25,914 nt of DNA. Origin: Candidatus Woesearchaeota archaeon (GTDB lineage Archaea; Nanobdellota; Nanobdellia; SCGC-AAA011-G17; UBA489). The notes under the pieces are model-generated. The model saw only the letters and a program-made list of their open reading frames with translations, was not told the origin of the DNA and did no database searches. The stretch covers positions 1 through 25,914 of the forward strand of contig JACOVP010000034.1 in assembly GCA_016177265.1 (NCBI GenBank), given 5' to 3'. The translations under genes were made by a program, and so were the position numbers. Shown here one piece after another: positions 15,713-22,010 of the stretch (position 1 is its first letter; each line of letters opens with the position of its first letter).

Positions 15713-16945
15713 CTATCTTCTGTATCTCTGTCTATGCGGAGGTCTATCAAACTGTCTTCTCTGTCTAAATGCTTGTGGTCTATAGTTGCCCACAAACTTC
15801 CTTGGCATGAAAGCTTCAAAGCGCAATATCTCAAATTTGGGCAGGGGGAGTTTTTCTATTTTTAGAGAACGATCTTCCATGACTCTTCGAAAGTTGTCAT
15901 AATCCTTTTCTGATACTAGTGTAACGGCGATACCTTCTTCACCTGCTCTTGCTGTTCTTCCAATTCTGTGAATGTATTCCTTGGCAGTTTTTGGCACATC
16001 AAAGTTATAGACATGCGACAACATCTTGATATCGAGACCACGGGCAGCAATATCGCTTGCAACCAAAATAGTTGTCTTCTTGCTGTGGAATGATTCCATG
16101 ACCTGCTTTCTTCTCGACTGTGTTAAACCGCCGTGGATGGCCCTTGCTAGAATGTCATTCTTATTAAGGTTGTAAGCAACCAAATCTACAGATTTTCTCG
16201 TGCCGCAAAAGACAATGGCATATTCTGCAGTTTCCTGCTTGAGCAAATGTGCGAGTAAATGAAATCGATCTCGGATAGGAACATCGTAGTAATATTGTTT
16301 CAGTAATTCTTTCTCCACATATTCTTTCGTCTTTATGAGTTGCGGCTGGTGCATGTGACGATGGGCGATATGCTGGATTTCTTTTGGCATAGTTGCGCTA
16401 AACATCAAGGTCTGCCTTTTGTTGGGTGTCATTTTTAAAATTCGTTCTACGTCTGGCAAAAATCCCATGTCCAGCATTCTGTCTGCTTCATCCAAGACCA
16501 AGATTTTTATCGTATCTAAACGCAATGCTCTCCTCTCTAACAGATCACAGACTCTTCCTGGAGTGCCGACAACAATATGCGCTTTGGGAACGTTGCGAAT
16601 TTGTCCTTCTAAAGAAACACCGCCATAGACTTTCAAGACATTCATCTGCTTATAGCGGACTAGTTTTTTGAATTCTTCTGCTACTTGCTCACATAATTCA
16701 CGGGTTGGAACAAGAATGATTGTTTGTAATCCTTCAGATGTCTTGAGCTTTTCTATAATGGGAAGAGCAAAGGCAATAGTTTTTCCTGAACCGGTGCTGG
16801 ACTGGCCAATGACATCTTTGCCTTCCTGGATAAGGGGGATAGTACGTTCTTGAATGGGTGTTGGTTCTGTTATACCCATCTCTGCAAGAGCTTTTTTGAG
16901 AAAGGGATCAGTAGTGAGATTTTCAAAAGTCATACGATTTTCCAT
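15713..16945 (-). CDS. DEAD-box ATP-dependent RNA helicase
   Basis: This 410-aa protein has all helicase motifs: the Q motif (MTFENL...EPTPIQERTIP), I (STGSGKT, 50-56), Ia (PTREL, 80-84), GG and TPGR (128-131), II (DEAD, 152-155), III (SAT, 183-185), IV-V (VFCGTR, ASDIAARGLDI) and VI (HRIGRTARAG). The C-terminal tail is Arg/Gln/Pro-rich (RPQAFRQRRQFDRPPHRQRY) and likely binds RNA nonspecifically. The role is RNA unwinding in ribosome assembly or mRNA turnover. TTTATAAAG at 16969-16977 lies 28 bases upstream of the ATG, so the transcript is leaderless. Confidence 0.96.
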   Translation of the reverse strand: MENRMTFENLTTDPFLKKALAEMGITEPTPIQERTIPLIQEGKDVIGQSSTGSGKTIAFALPIIEKLKTSEGLQTIILVPTRELCEQVAEEFKKLVRYKQMNVLKVYGGVSLEGQIRNVPKAHIVVGTPGRVCDLLERRALRLDTIKILVLDEADRMLDMGFLPDVERILKMTPNKRQTLMFSATMPKEIQHIAHRHMHQPQLIKTKEYVEKELLKQYYYDVPIRDRFHLLAHLLKQETAEYAIVFCGTRKSVDLVAYNLNKNDILARAIHGGLTQSRRKQVMESFHSKKTTILVASDIAARGLDIKMLSHVYNFDVPKTAKEYIHRIGRTARAGEEGIAVTLVSEKDYDNFRRVMEDRSLKIEKLPLPKFEILRFEAFMPRKFVGNYRPQAFRQRRQFDRPPHRQRYRR

Positions 16946-16968
16946 GAAGAAAAGTACTTTTTGGAGAG

Positions 16969-16977
16969 TTTATAAAG
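16969..16977 (-). promoter_or_regulatory. TATA box for the DEAD-box helicase gene
   Basis: CTTTATAAA, read on the minus strand, is centred 28 bases before the ATG at 16945. It supports that start and a leaderless transcript. Confidence 0.6.
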
Positions 16978-17058
16978 CGTTGGTTTTGAAAATTTAGATT
17001 GCGAAGATTTGATCGATGTGACCAAAAGAGATTTAAATATCTTTGACGACGCCTTGCT

Positions 17059-17532
17059 ATGTATCTGCCAGTTCCTTATTTTATGAAGGCTGCAATTCTG
17101 GAAGCACAGGAAGCCAGCTCCAAAGGAGATTATGCTATTGGGGCAGTCATTGTTCGCGATAGAGAGATCCTTATTGCTACTGGGAATCGTATTAAACTAG
17201 ATAATGATCCTACTCAACACGCAGAAATTGTTGCTATTCGTCGTGCATCACAATTACTTGGAAATAGACATTTGGAAGACTGTATCTTATATGCAACCCA
17301 TGAACCTTGCCCCATGTGCGCTGGAGCAGCAATTTGGGCACGGATGAAGGGCATTGTCTACGGAGCAACGATAGAAGATATGATTCAGTATAGTCAACGA
17401 AATGGCAACCATTCTTGGTCATGGAGAACTATTGATATACCTGCTTCTTTGATTCTTGAGAAAGGAGAACCGCGATTGTTGCTTGTTAAAGAATTTATGC
17501 GCGACGAGTGTAAACGTCTTTTCCGTTCTTAA
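17059..17532 (+). CDS. Nucleoside deaminase of the CMP/dCMP deaminase superfamily
   Basis: This 157-aa protein has the zinc site of the family: H54-A-E56 (TQHAEIVAI; Glu56 is the proton shuttle) and P83-C84-P-M-C87 (HEPCPMCAGA). The start GDYAIGAVIVRD matches the substrate-binding strand. Length and motifs resemble guanine deaminase and the tRNA-adenosine deaminase branch, and the substrate cannot be decided from sequence alone. ATTTAAATA at 17031-17039 is 23 bases upstream of the ATG, which suits a leaderless start. It lies next to two tRNA genes, but this may be coincidental. Its stop is 10 bases from the tRNA-Val gene on the other strand. Confidence 0.88.
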   Translation: MYLPVPYFMKAAILEAQEASSKGDYAIGAVIVRDREILIATGNRIKLDNDPTQHAEIVAIRRASQLLGNRHLEDCILYATHEPCPMCAGAAIWARMKGIVYGATIEDMIQYSQRNGNHSWSWRTIDIPASLILEKGEPRLLLVKEFMRDECKRLFRS

Positions 17533-17578
17533 AAAATATAAGTGGGCCCGACAGGATTTGAACCTGTGACCTTTTCCA

Positions 17579-17595
17579 TTTTGATTCTTGCGAAC
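17579..17595 (-). other. Canonical tRNA-Val intron 2 (17 nt, position 37/38)
   Basis: Central helix TTGA (nt 32-35) pairs perfectly with intron TCAA. The bulges are CG^G and AA^T. The terminal hairpin is TTC-GCAA-GAA. Confidence 0.88.
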
Positions 17596-17617
17596 CGTCA
17601 AGGAAATGTCATAACCG

Positions 17618-17639
17618 TTGTCCATCCTTTTCTAGGATT
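17618..17639 (-). other. Non-canonical tRNA-Val intron 1 (22 nt, D-loop, position 15/16)
   Basis: The bulge-helix-bulge uses the D-stem strand GTCT (nt 10-13), which pairs with intron GGAC (one G-U). The bulges are AG^A and AA^C. The intron ends in a hairpin, ATCCT/AGGAT, with loop AGAAA. Confidence 0.86.
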
Positions 17640-17675
17640 CTAGACTACGGGCCCTTGATAAAAACGTCAGAATTT

Positions 17676-17687
17676 CCTTATATAAAG
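17676..17687 (-). promoter_or_regulatory. TATA box for tRNA-Val
   Basis: CTTTATATAAGG on the minus strand is centred 28 bases upstream of the tRNA 5' end at 17654. Confidence 0.55.
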
Positions 17688-17716
17688 TTAACCTAAACTG
17701 CTTTTGGTTATAGAAA

Positions 17717-17821
17717 AGCCACCGGAGGTATTTGAAACCCCGACCCTCGGTTTACAAAACCGATGCTCTAATGCCCACATACAAGCTTACACTTGTATAT
17801 TCCGGACTGAGCTACGGTGGC
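17717..17821 (-). tRNA. tRNA-Thr (anticodon TGT) with a D-loop intron
   Basis: The minus-strand acceptor arms GCCACCG and CGGTGGC pair, with discriminator T73 and no encoded CCA. The anticodon arm is TCGGT-TTTGTAA-ACCGA (anticodon TGT) and the T-arm is GGGGT/ACCTC. The D-loop is far too long until 17771-17801 is removed, which restores the standard D-arm GCTC-AGTCCGGTA-GAGC. The mature length is 74 nt (105 minus 31). A TATA-like TTTTTAAAG lies at about 17845-17854 upstream. Confidence 0.93.
17771..17801 (-). other. Non-canonical tRNA-Thr intron (31 nt, D-loop, position 19/20)
   Basis: Central helix GTCC pairs with intron GGGC (one G-U). The bulges are GG^A and AT^T. A 9-bp intron stem (ATATACAAG/CTTGTATGT, one G-U) closes on loop TGTAAG. 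Splicing leaves the conserved G18-G19-T20-A21. Confidence 0.87.
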
Positions 17822-17940
17822 ATGGCTACAACGGCCTTTAGCATCTTTAAAAATCTTTGGAAATAGCTCATTCTTTCCCGTCTAGTTTCTTTCCCGATAC
17901 CATAAAGCTTTTTAAGATTCATTTCCCTGTCTTCTTCTGT

Positions 17941-18480
17941 ATGGGAATCCTGCAAAAGCTTCGGGCATTGGATATTGTTACCAAAATAGGATCGTTGATT
18001 CTGTTTATGATGCTTTTATACATTGTCTTCCTCTTCCTGTTAAAGCCCGTTTTCATCACCTCTAGCAGCGATCTTCCCCACACAACAGTCATGGGCGACC
18101 ATATTATGACGTTTATCAATCCTGCGCAACGTAATCTGAATGTGGCAGCACTTTTTTTAGCATTAGTTGCTGGGTTAGCAAGCTGGCTTCTGATTAAAGG
18201 AAAAACTGTTCATCCCGCTGGAGAATCTGTTCAACTAGTACCACAACCACCAGCCATCAATGAGCTCGAGATCATCAAAAAAGCACTCTCTCCAGATGAG
18301 AAAAAAATCCTAGAAGAGATTCAAAAAGCAGGAGAAATTACCCAAGATTCCTTACGTTTTCGCTTAGGGTGGAGCAAAGCCAAGGTGTCTGCTATTTTAC
18401 TCCAGTTAGATCGATTAAATTTAGTCCAGCGAGAGCGGCAAGGCAAGACGTACAACGTGTTTATCTCTAAGCAAAAATAA
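17941..18480 (+). CDS. Membrane-anchored winged-helix protein, possible regulator of the adjacent metal/thiol locus
   Basis: This 179-aa protein (from 17941) has two membrane segments: GSLILFMMLLYIVFLFLL near residues 16-34, and NVAALFLALVAGLASWLLI near 64-83. An outside loop of about 30 residues containing His (LPHTTVMGDH) lies between them. The C-terminal half is a cytoplasmic winged helix: LSPDEKKILEEIQKAGEITQ, then DSLRFRLGWSKAKVSAILLQ, then a wing. CTTTTTAAG at 17908-17916 is 28 bases before the ATG at 17941, which favours that start over an in-frame ATG at 17857. Membrane-tethered winged-helix proteins of this layout are frequent in archaea and are presumed one-component sensors. Proximity to the operon promoter at 18493 suggests a link, but this is inference. 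Confidence 0.75.
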   Translation: MGILQKLRALDIVTKIGSLILFMMLLYIVFLFLLKPVFITSSSDLPHTTVMGDHIMTFINPAQRNLNVAALFLALVAGLASWLLIKGKTVHPAGESVQLVPQPPAINELEIIKKALSPDEKKILEEIQKAGEITQDSLRFRLGWSKAKVSAILLQLDRLNLVQRERQGKTYNVFISKQK

Positions 18481-18492
18481 TTCTTTCGGTCT

Positions 18493-18521
18493 TAGACGGT
18501 CTCATGAACAAGGCATATATA
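18493..18521 (+). promoter_or_regulatory. Promoter/operator shared with the second metal/thiol unit
   Basis: The block starts TAGACGGTCT (AGAC and GTCT are inverted arms), then one variable base, then 18 bases ending in the TATA box CATATATA. The whole 29-base block recurs at 21939-21967 with a single difference (C here, T there). Another GGTCT lies just upstream at 18488-18492. TSS is expected near 18543, ahead of AAGGAGGAT and the ATG at 18568. Confidence 0.85.
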
Positions 18522-18567
18522 GGGACTTCTTTCCTTTTCCACCATACACTCTAAGGAGGATGCATCT

Positions 18568-18657
18568 ATGAGAACAAGAAAAGAAACTGATGAACGAAAG
18601 CGCCAAGAACAACGACAGGAAAAACGATCGGAACAAAAATCTAGTGGTTGCTGTTAA
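18568..18657 (+). CDS. Charged micropeptide ending in Gly-Cys-Cys
   Basis: This 29-codon ORF directly follows the shared promoter. AAGGAGGAT lies 6 bases before its ATG. The peptide starts MRTRKETDERKRQEQRQEKR and ends SEQKSSGCC. It is nearly all Arg/Lys/Glu/Gln, with the only Cys residues at the C-terminus. The N-terminus of the next protein (MKQKQERSSHKRQEQESCCAG) has the same composition and also reaches a Cys pair, so the two may share an origin or function. It could be a cytosolic metal-binding peptide or a translated leader. A good ribosome site and the promoter position support expression. The function is unknown. Confidence 0.6.
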   Translation: MRTRKETDERKRQEQRQEKRSEQKSSGCC

Positions 18658-18682
18658 TTATTGAAAAGGAGAAGAGAACTTT

Positions 18683-19570
18683 ATGAAACAAAAACAGGAA
18701 CGTAGTAGCCATAAACGTCAAGAACAGGAATCTTGCTGCGCTGGGGTGATGAGTGGTAGTACGTCTTCGATGTCGCATACGTCACATCATGGTGAGAAAA
18801 GAACTTCCCAGAGTTCATGGAATAGCAATAAAACACTTCTGATTCTAGCTGCTGTTGCTTTTGTTATTATGCTGTTTAATCAATTTCAATTGTTGAGCAT
18901 CTCTTCTGCACTCTCTGGAAAACCTGCTGCATCCGGAGTTGCTTTAGTTGCTGCTTCTGTCAACCCCACAGGAGTGCCAAGAATTTATGGGAAAGAATTG
19001 AAGGTCAGTTATGATGATGTCAGTGCTGCTGATCCTAAGAGAGCAGATGCAACCATCACTGTTTTGGGAAATTTAGATAGATCGTTGACCTTAGGCGGGA
19101 AAGATCTGGAGAGATATGTTGCTATTGCATCACAGATTAGCTGTGAATATTGCTGTGGAGCTAATGCTATTATCTTTACCAAGGAAGATGAGGATAGAAT
19201 TGATGCTCAAATAGAACAGGCGATTAGCGCTGGTAAGATCAAGAAAGAAGAGGCAGAGCAATACCGACAGAAGGCTGGCGGAGCTGCTTGCGGATGCGCC
19301 CATAGCTTTGCCATGCGAGGGGTAGCGAAATATCTCATCAAGAACCATGGTAATGAGTTTACTAATGAGGAAATCTTGGATGAACTTGCGAAGTGGAAAA
19401 CCTTATTTTTTCCAGGAGTGATGGCTGATAAATTCAAAGTGATGAAAGAGAAGGGAATCATTTCAGGTCTCTCGAACGTTGGGGGCTATAGCAAGTTAGG
19501 AAGCAACCAATACAGAGGTATAGAACAAGGTGCTGCTGGTTCTGGTGGCAGCATGGTTGGAGGGTGTTAA
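18683..19570 (+). CDS. Membrane-anchored exported Cys-rich protein with CEYCC and CGCAHS motifs and MVGGC tail
   Basis: This 295-aa protein has a charged cytosolic N-terminus with Cys18-Cys19 and His-rich HTSHH (32-36). One membrane helix (51-70) follows, then an exported domain. That domain carries C154-E-Y-C157-C158 and C203-G-C205-A-H207, likely a soft-metal or thiol site. A conserved-looking helix follows (AMRGVAKYLIKNHGNEFTNE, then ELAKWKTLFFPG). The protein ends after a Gly/Ser linker in Met-Val-Gly-Gly-Cys. I recall related domains in DPANN genomes without a name, and the motifs resemble Cys motifs of mercury/copper handling proteins. Shine-Dalgarno AAAAGGAGA precedes it. The stop is 1 base before the next start. 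Metal binding is inferred from residues only. Confidence 0.72.
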   Translation: MKQKQERSSHKRQEQESCCAGVMSGSTSSMSHTSHHGEKRTSQSSWNSNKTLLILAAVAFVIMLFNQFQLLSISSALSGKPAASGVALVAASVNPTGVPRIYGKELKVSYDDVSAADPKRADATITVLGNLDRSLTLGGKDLERYVAIASQISCEYCCGANAIIFTKEDEDRIDAQIEQAISAGKIKKEEAEQYRQKAGGAACGCAHSFAMRGVAKYLIKNHGNEFTNEEILDELAKWKTLFFPGVMADKFKVMKEKGIISGLSNVGGYSKLGSNQYRGIEQGAAGSGGSMVGGC

Positions 19571-19571
19571 G

Positions 19572-19853
19572 ATGCACAAACTCCAGCTCAATCATTTTGT
19601 GACCACGGTAACCAGCTTTGTAGCTCTTATCTATCTGGTCTGCGCTTTTGCTCTGTACTTAGCACCGGAAGGAACGTTACGCTTCTTTAGCCAGTGGTTC
19701 CATGGGATTGATTTAACTGCGATTGCCAAGGTTCCAACATTTGGAGAGATTATTCTTGGGTTTTTTACAGCTCTTGTTGCAACCATAGTTCTTTCGGCAG
19801 TCTTTGTCTGGCTGTGGAATTACTTTTATACTAGCATGGAGGTAAGAAAATGA
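19572..19853 (+). CDS. DUF5676-like two-helix membrane protein
   Basis: This 93-aa protein (MHKLQLNHFVTTVTSFVALI) has two membrane helices flanking an amphipathic loop with WFHGIDLTAI. Helix-HGIDL-helix is the layout of the DUF5676 family, which I recall being found near heavy-metal genes. The start at 19572 lies 1 base after the previous stop, and the Shine-Dalgarno GGAGGG is inside the codons for the preceding Gly-Gly. It overlaps the next gene by four bases (ATGA). The function is unknown. An upstream in-frame ATG at 19530 lies inside the previous gene and is unlikely. Confidence 0.78.
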   Translation: MHKLQLNHFVTTVTSFVALIYLVCAFALYLAPEGTLRFFSQWFHGIDLTAIAKVPTFGEIILGFFTALVATIVLSAVFVWLWNYFYTSMEVRK

Positions 19854-20080
19854 ACAACAATCTTTTAGTTGGACTCCTTATTGTCGTGATTGTCTTTTCT
19901 CTGTATCAGGCAGTCCAAATTAACGACCTTAAGAAGAGTCTTGGTGGTGGAACTGTGACCACAGCAAGCGGAAGCACGTCGGGTGGTGGAGAAACGTATG
20001 AACAGATGATGGCTCGAATGCATCCTGACCAAGTACAAGCATCCAGCAACAGCGGACCAGCAATGGTCGGAGGATGTTAA
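19850..20080 (+). CDS. Single-pass exported small protein with Met/His patch and MVGGC tail
   Basis: This 76-aa protein has one N-terminal membrane helix (NLLVGLLIVVIVFSLYQAV), then a Gly/Ser/Thr linker, then YEQMMARMHPDQ, which is rich in possible soft-metal ligands. It ends GPAMVGGC. No other Cys is present, so the tail thiol is the only one, and it should face outside the membrane. The start overlaps the DUF5676-like stop (ATGA). I know no characterised homologue. Confidence 0.7.
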   Translation: MNNNLLVGLLIVVIVFSLYQAVQINDLKKSLGGGTVTTASGSTSGGGETYEQMMARMHPDQVQASSNSGPAMVGGC

Positions 20081-20081
20081 G

Positions 20082-20285
20082 ATGGAGCAGCAGACGATTA
20101 TCACTATCCTCTTGGTAGGCCTAGTCCTTCTTTCAGGAGTGCAGGCACTAGAGATCGTAGGTTTGAAAGGCACGGTAACGGGAACCTTAAGTCCTGGTGA
20201 TAGTAGTAGCTCTTCTCAGGGAGACCAGCAACAGACCAGGTATAGTCAAGCAGCATCTTCTCCACAGATGGTTGGTGGTTGTTAA
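20082..20285 (+). CDS. Single-pass exported small protein with MVGGC tail
   Basis: This 67-aa protein has one N-terminal hydrophobic helix (TIITILLVGLVLLSGVQAL), a Ser/Gln-rich flexible body, and the end SSPQMVGGC. The tail Cys is the only Cys. It shares the helix-linker-tail plan of the 19850 gene but almost no other sequence, so they look like relatives held together by the tail. It starts 1 base after the previous stop. The GGAGGATG of the previous tail codons serves as its ribosome site. Confidence 0.7.
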   Translation: MEQQTIITILLVGLVLLSGVQALEIVGLKGTVTGTLSPGDSSSSSQGDQQQTRYSQAASSPQMVGGC

Positions 20286-20288
20286 TCT

Positions 20289-21470
20289 ATGCGTTTTTCG
20301 TTTCTTTTCTTTTTTCTCTTTCTTCTGTTGGTCGGCGGAAGTATAGCAGTTGTGGCAGAACCGACTGTTGTTATTTACCAGAGTGAATCTTGCGGCCATT
20401 GCAGTGTTTACATCAAAGAGTTAACAACATTTCTTGAGAAGCAAGGTGTAATGGATATTATTGAGAAAGATATTGTTGGGGATAGAAGTGCATTGCAGGA
20501 ATTAGATACGTTTACCAAACAGCGCCAGATTCCCTATGAACTGCAGGGGCATATGGTTACCATCATTAATGATTTAGTTATTGAAGGACATGTTCCTCTA
20601 GAAGTTTTGGAGGAGCTGTTTACCACTTATCCTGATTATGATTTTCCTGAGCTTGTTTTATTCCAGGATTCCATGGATCTGTTTGTGACTGAGTATACGT
20701 TGATGGAAGATGGCAATATCAGAGAGTGTTCAACTGAGCGTCCTTTAGCAGCATGCCGTGAACAAGATGGAAGAACTGAAAAGAAGAATTTTTGGAATAC
20801 CTCTTTTTTCTTCATTGTTGCCTTGAATGCATTACTAGCAGGCATCCATCCTTGCACTATTAGTGTGCTCCTCTTTTTCATAGCATTTCTCTTTACCTTA
20901 CGACGATCTCGCGTTGGTATTGTGAAAGTTGGCATTACTTATATTGTTGGCATTTTTTTAGCGTATTTTGGCATAGGATTAGGATTATTTAAGGCTGTTA
21001 CGTTTGTTGAGACACCGCATTTTGCCGCTAAGATTGGCGCACTGCTAGTGTTATTGCTGGGTCTCTTTAATGTCATCAGTTATTTTGCAGGGAATAAATG
21101 GTCATTGGGGATGCCGAAATTTGTCAAACCTACGATAGCTAACCTCTTACAGCAAGCTACTCTTCCTGCAGCATTTGTCGTTGGCATTATAGTGGGTATT
21201 TGCTCTTTTGGGTGCACTGCTGGCATCTATCTTTCCATCATGAGCTTACTTCTCGTCAAAACGCAGTATCTGCAAGGTGTGTTGTACCTTCTGCTCTATA
21301 ATATCATGTTTATCCTCCCCCTGATCATTATTTTACTTGTCGCTGCCAATAAGCGGATTGTGCAAAAACTGGAACAGCTTGAGGCTTCAGAAAGCAAGTA
21401 CCTTAAACTGATTAGTGGTATTGTGATGATCATCCTAGCAATCATTATCTTCTTGGTGACCTATGAGTGA
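20289..21470 (+). CDS. Thioredoxin-fold domain fused to CcdA/DsbD-type transmembrane thiol transporter
   Basis: This 393-aa protein has a signal helix (residues 4-22), then an exported thioredoxin-like domain with C35-G-H-C38 (SESCGHCSVYIKEL). From residue 170 there are about six membrane helices with C189 (AGIHPCTISVLLFF) and C309 (ICSFGCTAGIYLSIMSL), the Cys pair that DsbD/CcdA proteins use to move electrons across the membrane. The likely role is to keep exported thiols reduced by carrying cytosolic reducing power out to the CGHC domain. In this operon the obvious clients are the exported Cys motifs and MVGGC tails. It starts 3 bases after the previous stop. Confidence 0.85.
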   Translation: MRFSFLFFFLFLLLVGGSIAVVAEPTVVIYQSESCGHCSVYIKELTTFLEKQGVMDIIEKDIVGDRSALQELDTFTKQRQIPYELQGHMVTIINDLVIEGHVPLEVLEELFTTYPDYDFPELVLFQDSMDLFVTEYTLMEDGNIRECSTERPLAACREQDGRTEKKNFWNTSFFFIVALNALLAGIHPCTISVLLFFIAFLFTLRRSRVGIVKVGITYIVGIFLAYFGIGLGLFKAVTFVETPHFAAKIGALLVLLLGLFNVISYFAGNKWSLGMPKFVKPTIANLLQQATLPAAFVVGIIVGICSFGCTAGIYLSIMSLLLVKTQYLQGVLYLLLYNIMFILPLIIILLVAANKRIVQKLEQLEASESKYLKLISGIVMIILAIIIFLVTYE

Positions 21471-21476
21471 AGGAAT

Positions 21477-21932
21477 ATGCTGACGTTAGTCTTAGGAATC
21501 ATAACGGCTTTGTTTGTTGCCTTTCTTGTTCTCAAACCATTTATCAAACGATTATTCCATCTTGACCTTTGCGTTTTGTGCGCTAGCGTTGCAACTACGT
21601 GGTTAGGTATGCTGCTTCTCAAAATTCTTGGGTTTTCCATTGATACAACGCTTCTGGCCATTTTACTGGGTGAAAGCGTTACGGGTATTATGTACCGTCT
21701 AACTTATTCCCTTAAACATAAGCAAAAAAGAAATCCGCTGCTTGGTTTATTCCTTATTCTCTTAGGAACAACAGCGGCTTATTCCGTGGTTGCTGGTATT
21801 CTTGAACTCTCTTCACTCTTTATTTTAGTGCCTGTCTTCATCGTTTTGCTTTTTATCTCACTGCTGCGACAACGACCAAACTCACCACAAAGCAAACAAC
21901 TCCTCAAACAACTGGAGCATTGCTGCTCGTAA
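21477..21932 (+). CDS. Polytopic membrane protein with a membrane CxxC and a terminal Cys pair
   Basis: This 151-aa protein has about five hydrophobic segments. C32-V-L-C35 (HLDLCVLCASVATTW) lies at the start of the second, and C149-C150 lies at the extreme C-terminus (KQLEHCCS). It follows the thioredoxin-CcdA gene by 6 bases and ends the first unit, 6 bases before the second copy of the shared operator. The paired Cys suggest thiol exchange or metal handling. I recognise no named family. Confidence 0.65.
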   Translation: MLTLVLGIITALFVAFLVLKPFIKRLFHLDLCVLCASVATTWLGMLLLKILGFSIDTTLLAILLGESVTGIMYRLTYSLKHKQKRNPLLGLFLILLGTTAAYSVVAGILELSSLFILVPVFIVLLFISLLRQRPNSPQSKQLLKQLEHCCS

Positions 21933-21938
21933 TCGTCA

Positions 21939-21967
21939 TAGACGGTCTTATGAACAAGGCATATATA
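21939..21967 (+). promoter_or_regulatory. Second copy of the shared promoter/operator
   Basis: It matches 18493-18521 at 28 of 29 bases, from TAGACGGTCT to the TATA box CATATATA. It begins 6 bases after the previous stop and is followed by GGAGGT (21999-22004) and the ATG at 22011. The sequence outside the block diverges, so the conservation is confined to the control element. Confidence 0.85.
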
Positions 21968-22010
21968 CTAACGCAATCTTTATAACAACACACATTATGG
22001 AGGTAAGAAC

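Larger units (their letters stand above)
17543..17654 (-). tRNA. tRNA-Val (anticodon GAC) with D-loop and anticodon-loop introns
   Basis: On the minus strand the acceptor arms GGGCCCG and CGGGCCC pair, with A73 at 17543 and a T-arm of ACAGG-TTCAAAT-CCTGT. Removing 17618-17639 leaves a normal D-arm, GTCT-AGCGGTTA-TGAC. Removing 17579-17595 gives the anticodon stem TTTCC/GGAAA with loop TTGACGT, anticodon GAC. The mature length is 73 nt (112 minus 39). A TATA element TTTATATAA (minus strand, about 17676-17687) is 28 bases upstream of the 5' end. No CCA is encoded. Confidence 0.93.

Noticed and set aside
17618..17801. The hairpins inside the tRNA-Val and tRNA-Thr genes as terminators or regulatory stem-loops
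   Set aside because: They sit exactly inside the D-loops, and removing them with bulge-helix-bulge borders restores normal D-arms.
19530..19571. Upstream start for the DUF5676-like protein
   Set aside because: It would overlap the MVGGC-coding end of the previous gene. The ATG at 19572 directly follows the stop and has GGAGGG at the right distance.
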